Positions 35,336 through 45,737 of a stretch of DNA of 64,000 nt are shown here, piece after piece. This stretch comes from Martinezella rhizogenes (GTDB lineage: Bacteria > Pseudomonadota > Alphaproteobacteria > Rhizobiales > Rhizobiaceae), in assembly GCA_013322215.1 (NCBI GenBank), contig JAAMEZ010000002.1, forward strand, positions 62,001 through 126,000, in the 5' to 3' direction. Numbering within the stretch: position 1 is the stretch's first letter; the number at the start of each line of letters is the position of its first letter. Below the pieces are notes generated by a model. It was given only the letters and a program-made list of their open reading frames with translations. It was not told the DNA's origin and searched no databases. The position numbers were made by a program, and so were the translations under genes.

Positions 35336-35744
35336 CGGTCGTCTCCAGATGAGAGGTCAGCGCGGCGCGGAGATCATCCGGCCATTCAATGGATGTATGC
35401 GTATCGAGTGAGGTGGCGACGACACGGTGTTTGGCCGTCCACAGGACATGGCCGTTTGCCGAGACCTGATGCTGCAGATCGAGCGAGGACCGGCCGATGC
35501 CGTGGACTGAAAGCACGAACTCGAGGTCATCGCCCTGCAGGCCCGGCTTCACGAAGGTCAGGTCGAGCCGGACGGTGGGGACACCGATGCGGCTGTTATC
35601 AATGAGCCTTCGCCAGGAAAAGCCGATCGAGGCGAAATAATCTTCCAGCACCCCGACGAGAATGTTCAGATACGACGGGAAATAAGCGATCCCAGAGGGA
35701 TCGCAATCTCCGAAACGTAGAGGTCTGGTGGTTTTGAACGCCAA
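35313..35744 (-). CDS. Acyl-CoA thioesterase, 4-hydroxybenzoyl-CoA thioesterase-like
   Basis: A 143-aa hot-dog fold protein with the catalytic block FGDCDPSGIAYFPSY (Asp near residue 15), as in the Pseudomonas 4-hydroxybenzoyl-CoA thioesterase type. It would release CoA from stalled aromatic or alicyclic CoA esters. The start is TTG 35744, because GAGG lies 6 nt upstream and the family match begins at once. It overlaps RidA at its 3' end and sits 8 bp after the GcdH-like gene. Confidence 0.85.
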   Translation of the reverse strand: MAFKTTRPLRFGDCDPSGIAYFPSYLNILVGVLEDYFASIGFSWRRLIDNSRIGVPTVRLDLTFVKPGLQGDDLEFVLSVHGIGRSSLDLQHQVSANGHVLWTAKHRVVATSLDTHTSIEWPDDLRAALTSHLETTDAHHPAT

Positions 35745-35752
35745 GGCGGGCC

Positions 35753-36934
35753 TCAGTTCGAAAAGGCGGCGATGCCGGTGATGGCGCGGCCGAGAATGAG
35801 GGCGTGGATGTCGTGCGTGCCCTCATAGGTGTTGACCACTTCGAGGTTGACGAGATGGCGCGCGATGCCGAACTCATCCGAGATGCCGTTGCCGCCAAGC
35901 ATGTCGCGGGCAGCGCGGGCGATATCCAGCGCCTTGCCGCAGCTGTTGCGCTTGAGGATGGAGGTGAGTTCGACAGGCGGATGGCCCTCTTCCTTCATGC
36001 GTCCGAGACGCAGGCAACCCTGCAGGCCGAGCGTGATCTCCGTCACCATGTCGGCAAGCTTCTTCTGGATCAGCTGGTTGGCGGCGAGGGGACGGCCGAA
36101 CTGCTTGCGGTCAAGCACATATTGACGTGCCTTGGCGTAGCAATCCTCGGCGGCGCCGAGCGCACCCCAGGCAATGCCGAAGCGTGCGGAGTTGAGGCAG
36201 GTGAAGGGACCCTTGAGGCCGGATACGTTCGGCATCAGGTTTTCTTCCGGCACGAAGACATTGTCCATCACGACTTCGCCCGTTATGGAGGCGCGCAGGC
36301 CCACCTTGCCGTGGATGGCAGGGGCCGAGAGGCCCTTCCAGCCCTTCTCGAGGATGAAGCCGCGGATGAGGCCATCCTCGGTCTTGGCCCAGACGACGAA
36401 GACATCGGCAATCGGCGCATTCGAGATCCAGGTCTTGGCGCCGGTCAGGCTGTAGCCGCCATCGACCTTCTTTGCGCGGGTGACCATCGAGCCGGGATCG
36501 GAGCCGTGGTTTGGCTCGGTGAGGCCGAAGCAGCCGATCCATTCGCCGGTCGCGAGCTTCGGCAGGTACTTCTGCTTCTGTGCTTCCGAGCCGAAGGTCT
36601 CGATCGGTACCATGACGAGCGAGGACTGCACGCTCATCATCGAGCGGTAGCCGCTATCGACGCGTTCGACTTCGCGGGCAATCAGGCCATAGGCGACGTA
36701 GCTGAGGCCGGCGCCGCCATATTCCGGGGAAATCGTCGGGCCTAGCAGGCCGAGTTCACCCATTTCGCGGAAGATCGCCGGATCGGTCTTTTCGTGGCGG
36801 AAGGCTTCGAGGACGCGGGGGGCGAGCTTTTCCTGGGCGTAGGAATGCGCGGTATCCAGTACCATGCGTTCGTCGTCGCTCAGCTGCTCGGTTAACCGGA
36901 ATGGGTCTGCCCAGTCAAAAATCTCGCGGCTCAT
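35753..36934 (-). CDS. Acyl-CoA dehydrogenase, glutaryl-CoA dehydrogenase-like
   Basis: The 393-aa FAD enzyme has the glutaryl-CoA dehydrogenase pattern: [34 protein letters not shown], and the catalytic Glu E371 in [19 protein letters not shown]. Glutaryl-CoA dehydrogenase oxidises and decarboxylates glutaryl-CoA to crotonyl-CoA, which fits the end of a ring-derived dicarboxylic acid pathway. ATG 36934 is chosen for the GGGAG site. It lies in the middle of the anthraniloyl-CoA operon. Confidence 0.88.
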   Translation of the reverse strand: MSREIFDWADPFRLTEQLSDDERMVLDTAHSYAQEKLAPRVLEAFRHEKTDPAIFREMGELGLLGPTISPEYGGAGLSYVAYGLIAREVERVDSGYRSMMSVQSSLVMVPIETFGSEAQKQKYLPKLATGEWIGCFGLTEPNHGSDPGSMVTRAKKVDGGYSLTGAKTWISNAPIADVFVVWAKTEDGLIRGFILEKGWKGLSAPAIHGKVGLRASITGEVVMDNVFVPEENLMPNVSGLKGPFTCLNSARFGIAWGALGAAEDCYAKARQYVLDRKQFGRPLAANQLIQKKLADMVTEITLGLQGCLRLGRMKEEGHPPVELTSILKRNSCGKALDIARAARDMLGGNGISDEFGIARHLVNLEVVNTYEGTHDIHALILGRAITGIAAFSN

Positions 36935-36948
36935 GTGCATATCTCCCA

Positions 36949-38130
36949 TTAATTGGTCTTCAGAAGTTCGCGCGCGACAATGAGTTTTTGAACTTCGGTC
37001 GCACCTTCATAGATGCGAAGCGCGCGGATCTCCCGATAGAGTTTTTCCGTTATCTCGCCCGATTTCACGCCGCGTCCGCCAAAGAGCTGGACGGCACGGT
37101 CGATGACGCTTTGCGCGGTTTCCGTCGCCGTCATCTTGGCCATGGCTGCTTCGCGCGTCGTCGGCAAGCGCTGCACGTCTCGACGCCAGGCCGCCCGATA
37201 GGTGAGCAATGCCGCCGCGTCGATGCCGGTCGCCATATCGCCGAGGGCGGCCTGCGTCAACTGAAGGTCGGCAAGGGCGGCGCCGAACATCGGCCGCGTT
37301 CGCGCATGAGCCACCGATTCATCGAGCGCTCGGCGGGCAAAGCCGAGGCCGGCGGCGGCGACCGAGGCGCGGAAGATATCAAGCGTGCGCATGGCGATCT
37401 TGAAGCCTTCGCCCGCTGTACCGAGACGGCGCGAAGCGGGAATACGGCAATTGTCGAAACGGATCGTCGCCAGCGGATGCGGCGCGATGACCTCGATGCG
37501 CTCGGCAATCGAGAAGCCGGGATCGTCGGCAAAGACGACGAAGGCCGAGATGCCACGGGTTCCCGGCGCTTCGCCGGTGCGCGCAAAGACGGTGTAGATA
37601 TCGGCAATACCGCCATTGGAAATCCAGGTCTTTTCGCCGTCGAGAACATAGTGATCGCCATCGAGACGGGCGGCGCAGCTCATCGCGGCGACATCGGAGC
37701 CGGCATCTTTTTCCGACAGTGCGAAGGCGGCAAGCCAGTCACCCGAGCGCACCTTGGGTAGAACGGCCGAGCGCAATTCGGGCGAGCCGGACAAGCCGAT
37801 GGCGCCGGTGCCGAGCCCCTGCATGGCAAAGGCGAAATCGGCAAGGCCGTCATGCCAGGCGAGCGTTTCACGGGCGAGGCACACCATGCGAGAATCGATC
37901 AGTGGTTCGCTATCTGACGAACCGGTTGCTGCGGTCAGAAGCCCGGCGTCGCCAAGCGCCTTGACCAGATTCCGACATGCGCCATCGACATCGGTGTGAT
38001 CGATCGAAGCCATGACGCCGGACTTTGCGAAGGCATCGACCTCGGCGGCGAAACGGTGATGACGCTCCTCAAAGAAGGGCCAATCCAGATGATCGCGTGT
38101 CGGGCCGGGGAGGCTGCTTGCCGTGGACAT
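36949..38130 (-). CDS. Acyl-CoA dehydrogenase family protein
   Basis: A second 393-aa acyl-CoA dehydrogenase with [33 protein letters not shown] and the catalytic Glu E375 in [17 protein letters not shown]. It is distinct from its neighbour and probably oxidises another CoA ester of the same route. GGGAG and GAGGG precede ATG 38130. The gap to the next gene is 14 bp. Confidence 0.88.
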   Translation of the reverse strand: MSTASSLPGPTRDHLDWPFFEERHHRFAAEVDAFAKSGVMASIDHTDVDGACRNLVKALGDAGLLTAATGSSDSEPLIDSRMVCLARETLAWHDGLADFAFAMQGLGTGAIGLSGSPELRSAVLPKVRSGDWLAAFALSEKDAGSDVAAMSCAARLDGDHYVLDGEKTWISNGGIADIYTVFARTGEAPGTRGISAFVVFADDPGFSIAERIEVIAPHPLATIRFDNCRIPASRRLGTAGEGFKIAMRTLDIFRASVAAAGLGFARRALDESVAHARTRPMFGAALADLQLTQAALGDMATGIDAAALLTYRAAWRRDVQRLPTTREAAMAKMTATETAQSVIDRAVQLFGGRGVKSGEITEKLYREIRALRIYEGATEVQKLIVARELLKTN

Positions 38131-38133
38131 CCC

Positions 38134-38985
38134 TCAGTCTCCCTGGAATTCCGGCCGGCGCTTGGCGGCGAAAGCTTCGAAGGCGCGGCGGAAATCCTGC
38201 GTCGCCATGCAGATCGCTTGCGCCTGCGCCTCGGATTCGATCATTTCTTCAATGCCCATCGCCCATTCCTGGTTCAGCATGGTCTTGGTCATGCTATGCG
38301 CGAACCAGGGGCCGTCGGCGAGCGAACGGGCGAGCTTGACTGCTTCGCCCTCAAGGTCGGCACTGGCGTGCAGGCCATTATAGAAGCCCCAGGCCTGTCC
38401 TTCCGCCGATGTCATCGAGCGGCCGGTGAAGAGAAGTTCGGCGGCACGGCCCTGGCCGATGATGCGGGGCAGGATGCCGCAAGCGCCCATATCGGCACCG
38501 GCGAGGCCAACGCGGGTGAAGAGGAAGGCCGTCTTGGCCTCGGGCGTCGCGAGCCTCAGATCGGAGGCCATAGCGAGGATGGCGCCGGCGCCTGCGCAGA
38601 TGCCGTCGACCGCCGTGATGATCGGCTGTGGGCACTTGCGCATTGCCTTGACGAGATCGCCCGTCATGCGGGTGAAGGCCAGAAGCTCGGGCATCGCCAT
38701 GCGCGTCAGCGGCTCGATGATTTCGAAGACATCGCCGCCGGAGGAGAAGTTGCCGCCGGCGCCGGTCAGCACGATGGCGCGGATATCCGACGCATAGGCG
38801 AGATCGCGGAAGAGATCGCGCAGCTCGGCATAGCTGTCGAACGTCAGTGGGTTCTTACGCTCGGGGCGATTCAAGCAAATGGTGGCGACACGGCCATCTT
38901 CGCTGACATCCCAGAGGAAGTGCTCAGGCTTATAATCCTTGAAGGGCTTCAGGTGTCCCTTCATTGTCATGTCCCGATCGCTCAT
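38134..38985 (-). CDS. Enoyl-CoA hydratase/isomerase family protein
   Basis: The 283-aa crotonase-fold protein has the CoA-binding block [18 protein letters not shown] and the oxyanion-hole pair [12 protein letters not shown] and [16 protein letters not shown]. It would hydrate or isomerise a cyclic or linear enoyl-CoA made from anthraniloyl-CoA. The start is chosen at ATG 38985, where a GAAGGCG site precedes; ATG 38970 is an alternative. It lies 3 bp from the next gene. Confidence 0.87.
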   Translation of the reverse strand: MSDRDMTMKGHLKPFKDYKPEHFLWDVSEDGRVATICLNRPERKNPLTFDSYAELRDLFRDLAYASDIRAIVLTGAGGNFSSGGDVFEIIEPLTRMAMPELLAFTRMTGDLVKAMRKCPQPIITAVDGICAGAGAILAMASDLRLATPEAKTAFLFTRVGLAGADMGACGILPRIIGQGRAAELLFTGRSMTSAEGQAWGFYNGLHASADLEGEAVKLARSLADGPWFAHSMTKTMLNQEWAMGIEEMIESEAQAQAICMATQDFRRAFEAFAAKRRPEFQGD

Positions 38986-38990
38986 CGCCT

Positions 38991-39770
38991 TCAAATCTCC
39001 CCACCGGCAACCGCAATTGCCTGTCCATTGATCGATGCTGCGGCTGGTGATGCCAGCCATAGCACGGTGTCGGCAACCTCTTCCGGCTTGATAAGCCGTC
39101 CCTGCGGATTGGATTTCGTGAACTCGCCAAGCGCCTGCTCGGCGGTGCGTCCGGTCTTGGCGACGATCGTCTCGATCGAGCGCTGAATGATCGGCGTATC
39201 GGTAAAGCCGGGGCAGACAGCATTGACGGTGATGCCGGTTTTCGCCAGCTCCAGCGCCAATGAGCGGGTGAGGCCGACGACGCCGTGCTTGGCGGCGACG
39301 TAAGCCGAGACGTAGCCGTAACCCTTCAGGCCAGCCGTCGAGGCGATGTTGATGATGCGCGCGCCGTGGCCACGAGCCTTTAAGTCGGGAAGGGCTGCCT
39401 GCGTCACCACGAAAACACCCGTCAGGTCAACCGAGAGGACGTGGTTCCAGGCCTCGAGGCTCGTCTTCTCGAAAGGTGCGCTCGGCGCCTCGCCGGCATT
39501 GTTGACGAGGATATCGACCGGGCCGAACTTCTCACGCGACTCGGTAAGGCCTCGGGCAACAGCTTCGGGGCTGGTGACATCGAAGCCATCGACGACGAAA
39601 GCGTCGGCGCCGATTTCGGCGGCAACTGCTTCCAGCGGCTCCCTACGGCGACCGGAAAGGCTGACGCGTGCGCCATCGGCGGCAAGCGCCCTGGCGATCG
39701 CGGCGCCGATGCCGCTGCCGGCCCCGGTGACGAGGGCGTGGCGGCCGGCGAGTTTGCCCGAAGTCGTCAT
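38991..39770 (-). CDS. Short-chain dehydrogenase, probable 3-hydroxyacyl-CoA dehydrogenase
   Basis: The 259-aa SDR has TGAGSGIG (near residue 14), [11 protein letters not shown], Ser in [10 protein letters not shown] and [10 protein letters not shown] (YxxxK). The C-terminus [13 protein letters not shown] is typical. In the anthraniloyl-CoA operon it most likely oxidises a hydroxyacyl-CoA intermediate. ATG 39770 follows a GAGGA site and lies 7 bp after the monooxygenase/reductase gene. Confidence 0.87.
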   Translation of the reverse strand: MTTSGKLAGRHALVTGAGSGIGAAIARALAADGARVSLSGRRREPLEAVAAEIGADAFVVDGFDVTSPEAVARGLTESREKFGPVDILVNNAGEAPSAPFEKTSLEAWNHVLSVDLTGVFVVTQAALPDLKARGHGARIINIASTAGLKGYGYVSAYVAAKHGVVGLTRSLALELAKTGITVNAVCPGFTDTPIIQRSIETIVAKTGRTAEQALGEFTKSNPQGRLIKPEEVADTVLWLASPAAASINGQAIAVAGGEI

Positions 39771-39777
39771 CTCATCC

Positions 39778-42096
39778 TCATTTCGCTGTTGCTGCCGTGG
39801 CCGCACGGGCGAGGTTGGTTTCATACTGAGTCTTGCCGGAAAGATATTGCTTCGGCCAGGGAATGGAAGTCATGCCGATCTTGGCGGCTTCATGCAGCGA
39901 CCAGGCTGGGTCCGCCAGATGCGGACGGGCGACGGCGCAGAGATCGGCTCGGCCGGCGGCGATGATCGAATTGGCATGGTCGGCTTCCGAGATTGCGCCG
40001 ACGGCGATCGTCGGGATGCCGATTTCGTTGCGGATCTTGTCGGAGAAGGGCGTCTGGAACAGGCGGCCGTAGACCGGCTTTTCCTGTTTCGAAACCTGGC
40101 CCGAAGAGCAGTCGATCAGGTCAGCACCGGCTTCCTTGAACATGCGCGCGAAGATCGCCGCATCTTCCGGCGTGTTGCCGCCATCGGTCCAGTCATGGCA
40201 GGACAAGCGGATCGAGATCGGCTTGTCTGCCGGCCAGATGGCGCGGATCGCTTGGAAGATTTCAAGGGGGTAGCGGGCGCGGTTTTCATGGCTGCCACCA
40301 TACTCGTCGTCACGCAGATTGGTCAGCGGCGACAGGAAGCTCGACAGCAGATAACCGTGGGCACAATGGAGTTCCAACCAGTCGGCGCCGGTCTCGACCG
40401 CCAGTTCCGTCGAACGGATGAAGTCGGCCTTGACGCGGTCCATATCGGCGCGACCCATGGCCTTCGGCACCTGGCTATTCCTGAGGTAGGGAACTGATGA
40501 TGCCGAGATCAGCGGCCACTCGCCTTCGGCCAGCGGCTGGTCGATGCCTTCCCAGGCGAGCTTCGTCGCGCCCTTACGTCCGGCATGACCGAGCTGGATG
40601 CCGACCTTGGCGGCACTGCTCGTATGAACGAAGTCGACGAGCCGTTTCCACTGCGCAGCCTGTTCTTCATTCCAGAGGCCGAGGCAGCCGGGCGTGATGC
40701 GCGCATCCGGCGTGACGCAGGTCATCTCAGCGAAGATCAGGCCGGCGCCGCCGAGCGCGCGTGAGCCGAGATGGATGATGTGGAAGTCGTTCATCACGCC
40801 ATCCGTGGCCGAATACATGGCCATGGGCGAGACGACGATGCGGTTGACAAGCTGAACGTCGCGGAGGCGATAGGGCGTGAACATCGGCGGTAGGCAGCGA
40901 TCATTGCCGACGGCGAGGCCGGATTTCTCGGCGAACCAGCGTTCATAGCCCTCGAGCCAGGTCTTGTCGCGCAGCCGCAGATTTTCGTGGCTGATGCGCT
41001 GCGAGCGGGTCAGCATCGAATACATGAATTGCGGCGGCTCGAGCGTATCGGCATAGCGGCGGTCGACGACTTCGAACCATTCCATCGCATTGCGGGCGGC
41101 ATTCTGGATGCGGGCGACGTCGACGCGGCGGATTTCCTCATAGGTTTCAAGGACGGCCGGTATTTTATCCTTCTCGTGCCCGTGGGTCTGGAACTGGCGG
41201 GCCAACTCGATGGCGTCGTCGATGGCGAGTTTGGTGCCGGAGCCGATGGCGAAATGCGCGGTATGGGCGGCGTCGCCCATCAGCACGACATGGGAATTGC
41301 CGTTGAAATGGCTCCACTTGCCGCAGATCAGGCGGTTGAAGTTCAGCCAGGCCGAACCACGGATATGGCGGGCATTGGTCATCAGCGAAGCGCCTTCCAG
41401 CACTTCGGAGAACAGGTTTTCACAGAAGGCGATGGAGCCGTCCTGATCCATCTTGTCGAGGCCATGGGCAAGATAGGCCTCCTCCGTCGTCTCGACGATA
41501 AAGGTCGAGGTCTTGTCGTCGAATTTATAGATATGGGCCTGGAACCAGCCATGATCGGTGCGGCGGAAATCGAAGGTGAAGGCGTCGAACAGCTTGTTGG
41601 TGCCGAGCCAGATATAGCGGTTCGGCCGGGTGATCATGTCCGGCTGAAAAACCTCCGGATAATGATTGCGTATCCTTGAGTTGAGACCGTCCGAGCCAAT
41701 AATCAGATCCGCGTCCGGGTAGTCGAGATCGGAATTGACGTCCGTCTCGAAGATCAATTCCACGTCCAGCGCCTCACAGCGCTTCTGCAGGATGTTCAGA
41801 AGCTTCTTGCGGCCGATGCCGACGAAGCCGTGGCCCGAGGTGCGCTGACGGGTGCCCTTGAACAGGACCTCGATATCGTCCCAATGATTGAAGGCATCCT
41901 CGATTTCGGCAGCGCTTTCCGGGTCCCATTCGCGCATCGAAACCATGGTCGCATCGGAGAAGACCACGCCCCAGCCGAAGGTGTCATAGGGGCGGTTGCG
42001 CTCGACGACGCGGATGGAATGTTCGGGATGGAGCTTCTTCATCAGAAGCGCGAAGTAGAGCCCTGCGGGGCCGCCGCCGATACAGACGATGCGCAT
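39778..42096 (-). CDS. 2-aminobenzoyl-CoA monooxygenase/reductase (bifunctional flavoprotein)
   Basis: The 772-aa protein fuses a salicylate-hydroxylase-like FAD monooxygenase (residues 1 to about 390; [15 protein letters not shown] at the N-terminus, [14 protein letters not shown]) with an old yellow enzyme-like FMN reductase (about 395-770; [51 protein letters not shown]). This layout is that of the Azoarcus evansii enzyme, which hydroxylates and reduces anthraniloyl-CoA to 2-amino-5-oxocyclohex-1-ene-1-carboxyl-CoA without ring cleavage by oxygen. Databases often label it salicylyl-CoA 5-hydroxylase. It is the first gene of an eight-gene operon. A GAGGAGG site precedes ATG 42096. Confidence 0.92.
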   Translation of the reverse strand: MRIVCIGGGPAGLYFALLMKKLHPEHSIRVVERNRPYDTFGWGVVFSDATMVSMREWDPESAAEIEDAFNHWDDIEVLFKGTRQRTSGHGFVGIGRKKLLNILQKRCEALDVELIFETDVNSDLDYPDADLIIGSDGLNSRIRNHYPEVFQPDMITRPNRYIWLGTNKLFDAFTFDFRRTDHGWFQAHIYKFDDKTSTFIVETTEEAYLAHGLDKMDQDGSIAFCENLFSEVLEGASLMTNARHIRGSAWLNFNRLICGKWSHFNGNSHVVLMGDAAHTAHFAIGSGTKLAIDDAIELARQFQTHGHEKDKIPAVLETYEEIRRVDVARIQNAARNAMEWFEVVDRRYADTLEPPQFMYSMLTRSQRISHENLRLRDKTWLEGYERWFAEKSGLAVGNDRCLPPMFTPYRLRDVQLVNRIVVSPMAMYSATDGVMNDFHIIHLGSRALGGAGLIFAEMTCVTPDARITPGCLGLWNEEQAAQWKRLVDFVHTSSAAKVGIQLGHAGRKGATKLAWEGIDQPLAEGEWPLISASSVPYLRNSQVPKAMGRADMDRVKADFIRSTELAVETGADWLELHCAHGYLLSSFLSPLTNLRDDEYGGSHENRARYPLEIFQAIRAIWPADKPISIRLSCHDWTDGGNTPEDAAIFARMFKEAGADLIDCSSGQVSKQEKPVYGRLFQTPFSDKIRNEIGIPTIAVGAISEADHANSIIAAGRADLCAVARPHLADPAWSLHEAAKIGMTSIPWPKQYLSGKTQYETNLARAATAATAK

Positions 42097-42137
42097 CGCT
42101 TTTCCCTCCTCGTTCGGCCAGAGCGGGCCTCAAAATC

Positions 42138-42153
42138 ATTTAAGTTTAAAATA
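42138..42153. promoter_or_regulatory. Motif 1 palindrome, site A (monooxygenase/reductase promoter side)
   Basis: CATTTAAGTTTAAAAT matches the proposed consensus ATTTTAAGCTTAAAAT at 13 of 16 positions. It lies 42 bp upstream of the monooxygenase/reductase start, in the divergent region shared with the ligase gene. Confidence 0.55.
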
Positions 42154-42266
42154 TCTCGTCGCGGCCATACGTCAAGGCTTTTCATGCCCGGCGCAGTTAC
42201 CCAATCAGAACTAAAATAACCCGAGAATCGAAAATAGCTCTTTGGAATCAAATGGAAGTCAAAAAT

Positions 42267-42282
42267 ATTTTAGGCTTAAAAT
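42267..42282. promoter_or_regulatory. Motif 1 palindrome, site B (anthranilate-CoA ligase side)
   Basis: ATTTTAGGCTTAAAAT matches the proposed consensus at 15 of 16 positions and is nearly palindromic. It lies 113 bp upstream of the ligase start. The remaining part of the 299-bp divergent region is AT-rich and shows no gene. Confidence 0.65.
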
Positions 42283-42395
42283 TTCTTGCTTGAACAATTC
42301 AATCTTCAGTGCGATCTTTTTTAGCACGCTACACAGGCTGCAGGGGAAAGCGGCGATCGTGGCGATTTGATCGAGAAGAATGCGGGAGCAAGACA

Positions 42396-44006
42396 ATGCT
42401 GGGACCGACCGGTCACACCGATACATTCACGCGAGACAATCTGCCGCCTTTCGACGAATGGCCTGAGCTGCGGATGGAGGGTTTCGACTATCCGGAATGG
42501 CTGAATGCGGGTTTCGAACTCAGCGACCGGATGGTGGAAAAGGGTTTTGGCGATAATGTAGCGCTGATCGGCAATGGCCGCCGCCGCACTTACAAGGAGC
42601 TGGCGGACTGGACCAATCGCATCGCGCATGCGCTTGTCGAGAATTTCGGCCTCAAGCCCGGCAACCGCGTTCTCATCCGCTCCGGCAACAACCCGGCCAT
42701 GATCGCCTGCTGGCTGGCGGTGACGAAGGTCGGCGCCGTTGCCGTCAACACCATGCCCATGCTGCGGGCAGGCGAACTCTCCAAGGTTATAGACAAGGCG
42801 GAAATCTCGTTTGCGCTCTGCGATACAAGGCTGCTGGAGGAACTCGTTACCGCAGCCAAGGACAGCCGCTTCCTGAAGCAGGTCGTCGGCTTCGATGGCA
42901 CCGCCAACCACGATGCCGAGCTCGACCGCATTGCGCTCAACAAGTCCGTTCGTTTTGAGGCGGTCAAAACCGGTCGTGACGACGTGGCGCTCCTCGGCTT
43001 CACATCGGGCTCGACGGGTGTGCCGAAGGCGACGATGCATTTCCATCGGGATATCCTGATTATCGCCGACGCCTATGCCAAGGAAGTGCTGCAGGTGATG
43101 CCGGATGATGTCTTCATCGGCTCGCCGCCGATTGCTTTCACCTTCGGGCTTGGTGGTCTGGTCATCTTCCCCTTGCGCTTCGGCGCATCGACGGCGCTGC
43201 TCGAAAATGCCTCGCCGAAGAACATGGTCGAGATCATCCAGGAATATGGTGCGACCATCAGCTTCACCGCGCCGACGGCCTATCGCGCCATGCTGGCGGC
43301 GATGGAGGAGGGGGCGGATCTTTCCTCGCTTCGCATCGCGGTTTCAGCCGGCGAGACGCTGCCCGGGCCGATCTTCGAAGAATGGACACGCAAGACCGGC
43401 AAGCCGATCCTCGACGGCATCGGCTCGACCGAGATGCTGCATATCTTCATCTCCAACCGTCTTTCCGATGCCAAACCGAATTGCACGGGCAAGCCGCTGA
43501 CGGGCTATGAAGCCCGTGTCGTCGATGACGAGATGAACGAGGCTCCCAGCGGGACGATCGGCAAGCTCGTCGTTCGCGGACCGATCGGCTGCCGCTATCT
43601 CGCCGATCACAGGCAGGCCGATTATGTCCGCGATGGCTGGAACCTGACGGGCGACAGTTTCATTCAGGACGAGGATGGCTATTTCCATTTCGCCGCCCGT
43701 TCCGACAACATCATCCTTTCGGCCGGCTACAATATTGCCGGGCCGGAAGTGGAAGCAGCCCTTCTCTCCCATGCCGACGTGCTGGAATGCGCCGTCATCG
43801 GCAAGCCGGACGAAGAGCGGGGCCATATCGTGCAGGCGCATGTGGTGCTGGCTGCTGGCGTCACCGGATCGGACCTGCTGGTCAAGGCCTTGCAGGACCA
43901 CGTGAAGGCCGTGATTGCACCCTATAAATATCCGCGCTCCATCGTTTTCGTCGAAGCTCTGCCGAAGACGGAATCGGGCAAGATACAACGCTTCCGCCTC
44001 AAATAG
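42396..44006 (+). CDS. Anthranilate (2-aminobenzoate)-CoA ligase
   Basis: The 536-aa adenylate-forming enzyme activates an aromatic acid to its CoA ester with ATP. The AMP-binding loop TSGSTGVPK is at residues 203-211; DGIGSTEMLHIF and the C-terminal KTESGKIQRFRLK with its catalytic Lys are present. The benzoate-CoA ligase branch and the divergent monooxygenase/reductase point to 2-aminobenzoate as substrate, as in Azoarcus evansii (there named abmG, from memory). ATG 42396 follows a GGGAG site; the frame extends upstream without similarity. It is convergent with the oppF-like gene. Confidence 0.88.
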   Translation: MLGPTGHTDTFTRDNLPPFDEWPELRMEGFDYPEWLNAGFELSDRMVEKGFGDNVALIGNGRRRTYKELADWTNRIAHALVENFGLKPGNRVLIRSGNNPAMIACWLAVTKVGAVAVNTMPMLRAGELSKVIDKAEISFALCDTRLLEELVTAAKDSRFLKQVVGFDGTANHDAELDRIALNKSVRFEAVKTGRDDVALLGFTSGSTGVPKATMHFHRDILIIADAYAKEVLQVMPDDVFIGSPPIAFTFGLGGLVIFPLRFGASTALLENASPKNMVEIIQEYGATISFTAPTAYRAMLAAMEEGADLSSLRIAVSAGETLPGPIFEEWTRKTGKPILDGIGSTEMLHIFISNRLSDAKPNCTGKPLTGYEARVVDDEMNEAPSGTIGKLVVRGPIGCRYLADHRQADYVRDGWNLTGDSFIQDEDGYFHFAARSDNIILSAGYNIAGPEVEAALLSHADVLECAVIGKPDEERGHIVQAHVVLAAGVTGSDLLVKALQDHVKAVIAPYKYPRSIVFVEALPKTESGKIQRFRLK

Positions 44007-44019
44007 CTGAAACGCCGGG

Positions 44020-44868
44020 TTAGGCGGCATCCTCCTGTCCCGTATCGCGCCCGAGCCAGTTCGGGTCGATCTCAGGCAGAGGAATGGCGTCCAGCAGCAT
44101 GCGCGTATAGGCAGAGGCGGGTGCGGTGAAGACGCGCTCGCAATCGCCTTCCTCTTCGACGCGGCCGTGACGCAGGACGTAGACGCGGTCGCAGACGGCG
44201 CGGATGACCGAGAGATCGTGGCTGATGAAGGCCATGGAGAGGCCGAGATCGCGCGAAAGCTCTTTCAAGAGATTAAGCACCTGCGCCTGGGTCGACACGT
44301 CGAGGCCGGAAACGATCTCGTCGGCAAGCACGAAATCCGGCTTCAGCAGGGCAGCCCGGGCGATGCCGATACGCTGGCGCTGGCCGCCCGAGAGTTCATG
44401 TGGGTTGCGATCGAGGCAGGCCTGCGGCAGCGTCACCCGCTCGAGGATTTCTGCGACACGTTTCTCTGCGTCTTTCCGATCAGAAGCAAGTTTGTGGAGC
44501 AGCAACGGCTCGACGAGGATGCGGCGGATGGTATGGCGCGGATTGAGCGACGCCATCGGGTCCTGGAAGATCATCTGCATGCGGCGACGCAAGGGTCGCA
44601 TGTCTGCATTCGGCAGGCTGGTGATGTCCCTGCCGTCGAAATGGATAGTGCCCGCATTTACGTCGATCAGCCGCAACAAGGCACGGCCGAGGGTCGTCTT
44701 GCCCGAGCCGCTCTCACCGACGATGCCGATGGTTTCACCGCGGCGGATATCGATGTCGACGCCATGCAGGACCTTAATGCCTTGGCCTGGCGGTCCGAAA
44801 AGATGCGGCTTGGCGCCATAGGTGACTTCGATGCCTCTGGCCGAGAGGAGATTATCGGAAACGCTCAT
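44020..44868 (-). CDS. Peptide-type ABC transporter ATP-binding protein (OppF/DppF-like)
   Basis: The 282-aa ATPase has Walker A GESGSGKTT, signature LSGGQRQRIGIARA, Walker B FVLADEIVSGLD and the OppF-type stretch MQMIFQDPMASLNPRHTI. The start (ATG 44868) overlaps the stop of the partner ATPase by 4 nt. It drives the peptide-type importer encoded upstream to 49410. It lacks the full C-terminal oligopeptide extension of longer OppF proteins, but ends with a short one. Confidence 0.9.
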   Translation of the reverse strand: MSVSDNLLSARGIEVTYGAKPHLFGPPGQGIKVLHGVDIDIRRGETIGIVGESGSGKTTLGRALLRLIDVNAGTIHFDGRDITSLPNADMRPLRRRMQMIFQDPMASLNPRHTIRRILVEPLLLHKLASDRKDAEKRVAEILERVTLPQACLDRNPHELSGGQRQRIGIARAALLKPDFVLADEIVSGLDVSTQAQVLNLLKELSRDLGLSMAFISHDLSVIRAVCDRVYVLRHGRVEEEGDCERVFTAPASAYTRMLLDAIPLPEIDPNWLGRDTGQEDAA

Positions 44869-45737
44869 CGGCCGCCCTCCGAAATGCCGATTTCGCGGCG
44901 TAGTTGATCGAAGACTGCCTGCGGAACCGGCGTCAGGCCGGCATCCGGCCGGTCGTAGCGCGGGCCGGCGGCAACAAGTGATTTCGTGTAGATATGCTGC
45001 GGGCGACCAAGCACCTCGCTCGTGCGCCCCTCTTCGATGACCTTGCCGGCGTAGAGCAGGGTTACGCTGTCGCAAATCTGGGCGACGACGCCGAGATCAT
45101 GCGTGACGAAGATCACGGCGGTGCCGTGCGCTTCCTGCAGGCCGCGGATCAGCCGCAGGATCTGCTTCTGCACGGTGACGTCTAGCGCCGTGGTAGGCTC
45201 GTCGGCGACAACCATTTTCGGCTCGAGTGCGAAGGCGGCGGCAATCAGGATGCGCTGGCGCATGCCGCCGGACAGCTCATGCGGATAGGCGCGCAACACG
45301 CGCTCGGGATCGCGGATATGCACTTCTTCCAGCAGCTTCAGCGCCCGCCGCCGAGCATCGCCTGATGACATGCCCCGTTTCAGCCGCAGGCCGTCGGTCA
45401 GCTGCGCCTCGATGCGGCGTCCTGGATTGAGGGCGGTTTGCGGATCCTGCGGAATCAGCGAGATATCGCTGCCCATGATGCCGCGCAACTCCTTGGCTGA
45501 GAGAGTGAGGAGATCGCGGTTTTCGAACAGGATCGATCCGCGCGTGATGCGGACGCTGCGCGGCAGGATGTCGAGCAGCGCCTTGGCGATAGTCGATTTT
45601 CCGGCGCCGCTTTCGCCGACGAGCCCGCGCACTTCGCCGCGTTCAAGTGCCAGAGAAACGTCGCGCAGGATCGGTGCGCCGCCGTCGCGGTCGGATATGG
45701 CGCTGAGGCCGGCAATGGAGAGAAGCGGAGGTGTCAT
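44865..45737 (-). CDS. Peptide-type ABC transporter ATP-binding protein (OppD/DppD-like)
   Basis: The 290-aa ATPase shows Walker A GESGAGKST, signature ELSGGMRQRILIAAA, Walker B MVVADEPTTALD and the switch VIFVTHDLGVV. The family stretch DISLIPQDPQTALNPGRRI is present. The gene overlaps both neighbours by 4 nt (ATGA type), so the importer genes are translationally coupled. Confidence 0.9.
   Translation of the reverse strand: MTPPLLSIAGLSAISDRDGGAPILRDVSLALERGEVRGLVGESGAGKSTIAKALLDILPRSVRITRGSILFENRDLLTLSAKELRGIMGSDISLIPQDPQTALNPGRRIEAQLTDGLRLKRGMSSGDARRRALKLLEEVHIRDPERVLRAYPHELSGGMRQRILIAAAFALEPKMVVADEPTTALDVTVQKQILRLIRGLQEAHGTAVIFVTHDLGVVAQICDSVTLLYAGKVIEEGRTSEVLGRPQHIYTKSLVAAGPRYDRPDAGLTPVPQAVFDQLRREIGISEGGR

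Noticed and set aside
39778..42096. Salicylyl-CoA 5-hydroxylase as the true function
   Set aside because: A common database name for this domain fusion; the divergent anthranilate-CoA ligase, the beta-oxidation genes and isatin hydrolase favour 2-aminobenzoyl-CoA.
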